From NCBI GenBank assembly GCA_947624855.1, contig CANQMC010000044.1, forward strand, positions 1 through 9,193: a DNA stretch of 9,193 bases. Reading direction: 5' to 3'. Made by a program: the position numbers and the translations under genes. Source of the DNA: an uncultured Bacilli bacterium. Its GTDB lineage: Bacteria; Bacillota_I; Bacilli_A; RF39; UBA660. The notes under the pieces were generated by a model. That model saw only the letters and a program-made list of their open reading frames with translations, was not told where the DNA came from and made no database searches. Below are positions 5,326-9,193 of the stretch, piece after piece; positions within the stretch are counted from its first letter, which is position 1, and the number at the start of each line of letters is the position of its first letter.

Positions 5326-5354
5326 TAGACAATTATAAGGATATATGCTAAAAT
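5326..5354 (+). promoter_or_regulatory. sigma-A promoter of the DUF1653 gene
   Basis: TAGACA (5326-5331), 17 bp, TAAAAT (5349-5354), with extended -10 TGC (5346-5348). The predicted start near 5361 falls at the SD, leaving a leader of about 15 nt. Confidence 0.75.
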
Positions 5355-5374
5355 AATAACCAGGAGGAAAGTAT

Positions 5375-5629
5375 ATGGAAGAAAGAGAAGTAAAGCCTTT
5401 TACAATGTGGAGACACTTTAAAGGAGCCAAATCATTTGTAATTACTCTGGCAGAACATAGTGAAACTGGTGAAAAATTAGTTATTTATTGTTGTATGGAT
5501 AACAATAATAAAACCAATCATAAAGATGGTATTTATGCTCGACCATTATCTATGTTTTTATCAGAAGTAGACCATGAAAAATATCCTGATGTTACTCAAA
5601 AATATCGTTTTGAAGAAATTATAGATTAA
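5375..5629 (+). CDS. DUF1653 domain protein
   Basis: This 84-residue protein matches the DUF1653 pattern in order: MWRHFKG (residues 11-17), then AEHSETGEKLVIY (26-38), ARPLSMFLSEV (55-65) and RFEEI near the end. The family is small, widespread in bacteria and of unknown molecular function; members are soluble and often a single domain, as here. AGGAGG lies 8 nt before the ATG. It has its own promoter and terminator and so is a single-gene unit. Two adjacent cysteines (C39, C40) follow the central strand; I give them no meaning. Confidence 0.85.
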   Translation: MEEREVKPFTMWRHFKGAKSFVITLAEHSETGEKLVIYCCMDNNNKTNHKDGIYARPLSMFLSEVDHEKYPDVTQKYRFEEIID

Positions 5630-5647
5630 TATTTACTTTATATAAAC

Positions 5648-5672
5648 ATCAACAATATAGTTGATTTTTTTT
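5648..5672 (+). terminator. Probable terminator of the DUF1653 gene
   Basis: ATCAAC (5648-5653) pairs with GTTGAT (5660-5665) around a six-base loop, followed by a run of T (5665-5672). The stem is short, but the T tract is long. Confidence 0.75.
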
Positions 5673-5703
5673 ACTTAATCTAATTATAAATTACAATAAA
5701 ATG

Positions 5704-5732
5704 TTGCTTTTTTAACGACTTTACTATATAAT
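5704..5732 (+). promoter_or_regulatory. sigma-A promoter of the two-gene unknown operon
   Basis: TTGCTT (5704-5709), 17 bp, TATAAT (5727-5732). Transcription would start near 5739, about 18 nt before the ATG at 5757. It directly follows the DUF1653 terminator. Confidence 0.8.
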
Positions 5733-5756
5733 AACAACCTAACTGGGGTGATTATA

Positions 5757-6413
5757 ATGAATCAAAGTTTTTCAATGAGTTTTGGTGAAATAGAAGTAAT
5801 ATTACCTAAAAATAGTGTTAAATTTCAAGATGATATTGGTATTGCTACTGCCTATTGTGAACATTTAGGTGAATTAATAGGAATTGTTAATTCTAAATAT
5901 GAAACCATATTTCCTTTAGTTCCTAAAAGTAGTATACCTAAAATTGAAATATTTTCAAATAATCAATTATTAATAGCAAATGTATCATATGATAAAATTC
6001 AAGTTTTTCAATGTGCCATTATAAATAATATATTAAAAGCCAAATATGATTTACAAGCTATTGATTTTCAAAAAATAGATGAAGACAAAGCATTTTTAAC
6101 TCATAATATAAATGGTATATTATTTTATACAATTTACAGTAGTTCTAAAACAAGTTTATTAACAGAAGCTTTTCATAGTTTTAGTAATTTTATGTATAAT
6201 TCTAAATATAATGATTTTGTAACAGAAGCTACATATAATATTCCTTATCCTGATGGAAGCGGATATAATAAAATCATATGTTATTTTAATAAATTTGGTG
6301 AAAGATTATCACCATATATTGACTATGATAAACAAATTTATTATGATGGCAATTATTCTTTAGAATTTATAATATTAATGGTAAAAAAAACTATGGAGCA
6401 TACCATTAAATAG
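5757..6413 (+). CDS. Hypothetical 218-residue protein, first gene of a two-gene operon
   Basis: I do not recognise a family. I choose ATG 5757 because the GTG at 5748 is part of the SD (GGGGTGA, 5745-5751). The protein looks soluble and beta-rich: no signal peptide or long hydrophobic run, and many short alternating strands such as GEIEVILP, IGIVNSKYETIFPLV, QLLIANV and GILFYTIYSS. GIVNSKYETIFPLV is loosely like a WG-type beta-propeller repeat, but I cannot find enough repeats to claim it. A conspicuous aromatic stretch (YNIPYPDGSGYNKIICYFNKFG) lies near residues 160-182. The next gene starts 8 nt after its stop, so the two proteins are probably co-translated and may work together. Confidence 0.75.
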   Translation: MNQSFSMSFGEIEVILPKNSVKFQDDIGIATAYCEHLGELIGIVNSKYETIFPLVPKSSIPKIEIFSNNQLLIANVSYDKIQVFQCAIINNILKAKYDLQAIDFQKIDEDKAFLTHNINGILFYTIYSSSKTSLLTEAFHSFSNFMYNSKYNDFVTEATYNIPYPDGSGYNKIICYFNKFGERLSPYIDYDKQIYYDGNYSLEFIILMVKKTMEHTIK

Positions 6414-6421
6414 GGGGATAT

Positions 6422-7405
6422 ATGAAAACTATAACAAAAAGTCTTGATATGTGGCTTAACTTTTTAACTAACTTAAACAATCTTCTTAAAAAATATGATC
6501 ATAATATATATAATAAAGCTCTAAATTATTTAACATTAATTAAAGAAGGGAAACTAACATATTTAAATGAAGAAGCTTATTTATTAAATTTATGTTATGA
6601 TCTATTAATTAATGATGTTGATACTATAATTTTATTTATCAACAATATTAAACACATATATAGTTTTGATACCACTATTAAAGAATTACAAGAATTAAAA
6701 GAAAAATATGATATAACTGATTTAGCATTAATTATTGAAGAATCTACTAAAAAACAAATAAACACTTATTTTAATCAAGATTTTTATCGTCTTGCTTATT
6801 TTCCTAACAATGTTATTCCATATGAAAAAATAGATTTTAAGTCTCATGGCCTAACCAATTTAATTTTTGAAGGTGATTATCCCTTTATAATTGATGAACG
6901 AAATTTAAATACTAATAAAGGTAATAGAACTTTTTATACTTCTAATTTTATATTAAATTATCATAACTTTCCTAAAAAAGAAGAGATGGATTTAATAAAT
7001 ATAAAGTATAAACGTGATAAAATATTTGAACAATTATTATATAGTTTAATATCTTTTAATAATACTTATTTAACTATTAAAAATCCTAATGAAACTTATT
7101 ATAATCCTTTTGAGTTAAATTTAAATAAAAGATTTACAATAAGAAGTGATGGTCATAGTTATTTAGATAATAATGAACCATTAAAACCTGATAAAAAATA
7201 TTTAGAATCATCTAAAGTCATAATAGAAAATGCCAACTTTGTTTTAATTGCTATGATTACAAATAATGAAATAAATTCTTTAAATTTAATTATCTCAGAT
7301 AGTTATTATAAATATTTATTAGATAACAATCTTAAAATAATAGAAATATTAAACTTAATACCTAAAACTAAGGAAAATATTATCCTTAATTTAAATAATT
7401 TTTAG
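6422..7405 (+). CDS. Hypothetical 327-residue protein, second gene of a two-gene operon
   Basis: I do not recognise a family. The first ~115 residues look helical with many Leu and Tyr (MWLNFLTNLNNLLKKY, then AYLLNLCYDLLI). The middle holds a beta-like segment (GLTNLIFEGDYPFIIDERNL). The C-terminus has mixed strands (NANFVLIAMITNN). There is no signal peptide or clear transmembrane segment. It is strikingly rich in Asn, Ile, Leu, Lys and Tyr, even for an AT-rich genome, with few Gly or Ala, suggesting rapid drift or weak constraint. The SD (AGGGGGA, 6412-6418) overlaps the upstream stop codon, so translation is coupled to it. No terminator follows; the rpsO -35 box begins at the base after its stop. 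Confidence 0.75.
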   Translation: MKTITKSLDMWLNFLTNLNNLLKKYDHNIYNKALNYLTLIKEGKLTYLNEEAYLLNLCYDLLINDVDTIILFINNIKHIYSFDTTIKELQELKEKYDITDLALIIEESTKKQINTYFNQDFYRLAYFPNNVIPYEKIDFKSHGLTNLIFEGDYPFIIDERNLNTNKGNRTFYTSNFILNYHNFPKKEEMDLINIKYKRDKIFEQLLYSLISFNNTYLTIKNPNETYYNPFELNLNKRFTIRSDGHSYLDNNEPLKPDKKYLESSKVIIENANFVLIAMITNNEINSLNLIISDSYYKYLLDNNLKIIEILNLIPKTKENIILNLNNF

Positions 7406-7434
7406 TTGATTTTTTTAATTATTTATAATATAAT
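7406..7434 (+). promoter_or_regulatory. sigma-A promoter of rpsO-pnp
   Basis: TTGATT (7406-7411), 17 bp, TATAAT (7429-7434). The -35 box starts directly after the upstream TAG stop codon. The predicted start near 7441 gives a leader of about 78 nt before rpsO. Confidence 0.85.
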
Positions 7435-7456
7435 AATAACGAAGTTTATTTCTAAG

Positions 7457-7513
7457 TTTAAATTTACTCCTTAAATTTTTACTTGGTTTAAACCGATTAT
7501 TTAAAAAAGGAGG
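7457..7513 (+). promoter_or_regulatory. rpsO leader with anti-SD loop
   Basis: AAATTT (7460-7465) can pair with AAATTT (7473-7478), presenting the loop ACTCCTT (7466-7472). CTCCTT (7467-7472) is complementary to AAGGAG (7507-7512), the core of the rpsO SD, so a pseudoknot or SD block is possible. GGTTTAAACC, a perfect 10-bp palindrome, lies between them at 7485-7494. S15 is known to repress its own mRNA in several bacteria through varied leader structures; that this leader does so is inferred. The stem is all A-T and weak. Confidence 0.45.
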
Positions 7514-7518
7514 ATAAT

Positions 7519-7788
7519 ATGGCAGTTACTAAAGAAGAAAAAGCTAAATTAATTAAAGAATTTGGTAAAAATGCTAAAGACTGTGGTTCAACTGAAGTTC
7601 AAATAGCAATTTTAACTCATGAAATTAATGATTTAACTAAACACTTAAAAGTACATAAACATGACTTTCATTCTAATCGAGGACTTTTAATGAAAGTAGG
7701 TAGAAGAAGAAAATTACTTGCTTATTTAAAAGAAAACGATGTTGTTAGTTATCGAAATGTAATTAGTAAATTAAATTTAAGAAAATAA
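7519..7788 (+). CDS. rpsO: 30S ribosomal protein S15
   Basis: This 89-residue protein has the S15 signature: GSTEVQIAILTHEINDLTKHLK, then the HKHDFHSNRGLLMKVGRRRKLLAYLK segment and the C-terminal YRNVISKLNLRK. S15 binds 16S rRNA at the central-domain three-way junction early in 30S assembly. Length is normal. The usual HSRRG is HSNRG here, a mild substitution at the rRNA-contact loop. A strong SD (AAGGAGG, 7507-7513) precedes the ATG. It heads the rpsO-pnp pair seen in many bacteria. Confidence 0.97.
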   Translation: MAVTKEEKAKLIKEFGKNAKDCGSTEVQIAILTHEINDLTKHLKVHKHDFHSNRGLLMKVGRRRKLLAYLKENDVVSYRNVISKLNLRK

Positions 7789-7789
7789 A

Positions 7790-7817
7790 GGCACTAAAAT
7801 TTTTAGTGTCATTTTTT
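7790..7817 (+). terminator. Terminator or attenuator between rpsO and pnp
   Basis: GGCACTAA (7790-7797) pairs with TTAGTGTC (7803-7810; one G-T pair), with further A-T pairing possible inward, followed by six T (7812-7817). It lies only 20 nt before pnp, and no promoter is visible between the genes. It therefore probably lets part of the transcription through, lowering pnp expression relative to rpsO. Confidence 0.8.
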
Positions 7818-7837
7818 ATAAAGGAAGAAGGTAAAAA

Positions 7838-9193
7838 ATGAAAAAAGTATTCAAATTAGACTTCTTAGGTCGCGATTTAATAGTGGAAACAGGTGAATTA
7901 GCCAAACAAACCGATGGAGCTGTTTTAGTAAGATATGGTGATACCGTAGTTTTATCTGTCTGTGTTATGGGTAAAGAAGTAATTGGTCAAGATTTCTTTC
8001 CTTTACAAGTTTTATACCAAGAAAAATTATATTCAGTAGGTAAAATACCAGGAGGATTCATTAAAAGAGAAGGTCGGCCAAGTGATGCTGCAACTCTAGC
8101 AGCTCGTTTAATAGATCGTCCTATAAGACCAATGTTTGATGAAAACTTAAGACAAGAAATCCAAGTAGTCAACACTGTATTATCAGTTGATCCTGATAAT
8201 TCTCCAGAAATGGCCGCTTTATTTGGTACTAGTTTATGTTTAGGAATATCAAAAATACCTTTTGATGGACCAGTCTCAGGTGTTGTAGTGGGTAAAATAG
8301 GTAAAGAATTAGTTATTAATCCTACTGCCGAACAAATTGAAAAAAGTTCATTATTTTTAACTGTCGCCGGTACTAAAGATGCAATTTGTATGGTTGAAGC
8401 AGGTGCCTCAGAATTAAGTGAAAAAGAAATGTTAGAAGCCTTAATGTTTGGCCATGAAAATTTAAAGAAACTTTGTACATTCCAAGAAGAAATTATTAAA
8501 GAAGTAGGAGTAGAAAAAATTGAATTAGCTAAATTTGAATTTGATGAAGACATTAAAAAATTAGTTGAAGAATATGCAACAAATGATATGTTAAAAGCTA
8601 TTCAAATCAAAGATAAATTAGAAAAATATGCTGCAATTGATGAAGTTAAAGCTCGAACAATCGAAAATTTTACAGAAGTTTATGCTGAAGACGAAGATGT
8701 CGAAGATAAAATTAAACAAGTTGAAAAATTAGTAGATTTAATCGAAGCAAATGAAGTAAGAAAATTAATTACTGATAAACATATTCGACCAGATGGTCGT
8801 AAAATGGATGAAATAAGACCATTATCATGTGAAATTGATTTATTACCTCGAACTCATGGCTCAGCAGTCTTTACAAGAGGTGAAACTCAAAGTTTAGCAA
8901 CAACTACTTTAGGAGCAATAGGAGAACATCAAATATTAGATGGACTTGGTTTAGAAGATTCTAAAAGATTTATGTTACATTATAATTTCCCAGCTTTTTC
9001 AGTAGGAGAAACAGGTCGTTATGGAGCACCAGGTCGCCGAGAAATAGGTCATGGTGCTTTAGGTGAAAGAGCCTTAGCTCAAGTAATACCAAGTGAAGAA
9101 GAATTTCCTTATACTATCAGAGTAGTAAGTGAAATATTAGAAAGTAATGGTTCAAGTAGTCAAGCTACTATTTGTGCTGGTTGTTTATCTCTT
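7838..9193 (+). CDS. pnp: Polynucleotide phosphorylase (5' 452 codons, truncated by window end)
   Basis: An open frame of exactly 452 codons runs to the last base. The first RNase PH domain covers about residues 1-140, with QVLYQEKLYSVGKIPGGFIKREGRPSD and LIDRPIRPMF. A helical linker domain (about 235-320) follows. The second RNase PH domain begins near 325, with RPDGRKMDEIRP, FTRGETQSLATTTLG (phosphate/RNA site) and GRREIGHGALGERAL. The missing 3' part should hold the rest of this domain plus KH and S1 domains (usual length about 700 residues). The enzyme degrades RNA 3' to 5' by phosphorolysis. An SD-like AAGGAAGAAGG precedes the ATG. Expression depends on readthrough from rpsO. A 188-codon antisense reading frame at 7987-8553 is a shadow. 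Confidence 0.97.
   Translation, partial: MKKVFKLDFLGRDLIVETGELAKQTDGAVLVRYGDTVVLSVCVMGKEVIGQDFFPLQVLYQEKLYSVGKIPGGFIKREGRPSDAATLAARLIDRPIRPMFDENLRQEIQVVNTVLSVDPDNSPEMAALFGTSLCLGISKIPFDGPVSGVVVGKIGKELVINPTAEQIEKSSLFLTVAGTKDAICMVEAGASELSEKEMLEALMFGHENLKKLCTFQEEIIKEVGVEKIELAKFEFDEDIKKLVEEYATNDMLKAIQIKDKLEKYAAIDEVKARTIENFTEVYAEDEDVEDKIKQVEKLVDLIEANEVRKLITDKHIRPDGRKMDEIRPLSCEIDLLPRTHGSAVFTRGETQSLATTTLGAIGEHQILDGLGLEDSKRFMLHYNFPAFSVGETGRYGAPGRREIGHGALGERALAQVIPSEEEFPYTIRVVSEILESNGSSSQATICAGCLSL

Noticed and set aside
7987..8553. Minus-strand open frame of 188 codons
   Set aside because: It lies antisense inside pnp, whose reading is unmistakable on the plus strand; no SD or family match.

Overview
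The window is about three-quarters A+T, with strong Shine-Dalgarno (SD) sequences and textbook sigma-A promoters (several with an exact 17-bp spacer). It uses the standard genetic code: every Trp I could check is TGG, and no complete gene is interrupted by TGA. Gene order (rpsF-ssb-rpsR, rpsO-pnp) and the SigF-like sigma factor point to a low-GC Bacilli/Firmicutes bacterium, probably a reduced, Mollicutes-adjacent uncultured lineage. That placement is an inference from composition and gene content, not a database result.

Layout. (1) 1-1218: an intergenic region with a 24-bp direct repeat, a promoter, a structured leader and the rpsF-ssb-rpsR operon (S6, single-strand DNA-binding protein, S18), closed by a UUCG-loop terminator. 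(2) 1240-2304: a two-gene operon of a SpoIIAA-like STAS protein and a SigF/SigG-like sigma factor sharing TAATG. The anti-sigma kinase (SpoIIAB/RsbW) that normally sits between or beside them is missing here. (3) 2307-2420: tRNA-Thr(CGT) with its own promoter, followed by a GC-rich repeat and hairpin region. (4) 2532-3275: a class II Fic AMP-transferase-like enzyme. (5) 3304-3729, minus strand: an unrecognised 141-residue protein whose promoter overlaps a divergent one. (6) 3903-5258: a membrane-anchored or secreted 451-residue coiled-coil protein with a small C-terminal beta domain, with its own promoters and terminator. (7) 5375-5629: a DUF1653 protein with its own promoter and terminator. 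(8) 5757-7405: an operon of two unrecognised proteins. (9) 7406-9193: rpsO (S15) and the first 452 codons of pnp (polynucleotide phosphorylase), which runs off the end.

The ribosomal, ssb, rpsO and pnp genes are housekeeping. The block between rpsR and rpsO is a string of small independent units, most with their own promoter and several without a recognisable family. The most interesting signals are the STAS/sigma pair without a kinase, a shared TTACTCCTT anti-SD element in the rpsF and rpsO leaders, the repeat/hairpin region between tRNA-Thr and fic, and the unknown 5757-7405 pair. I do not see a clear defence island, CRISPR array, transposase or integrase.
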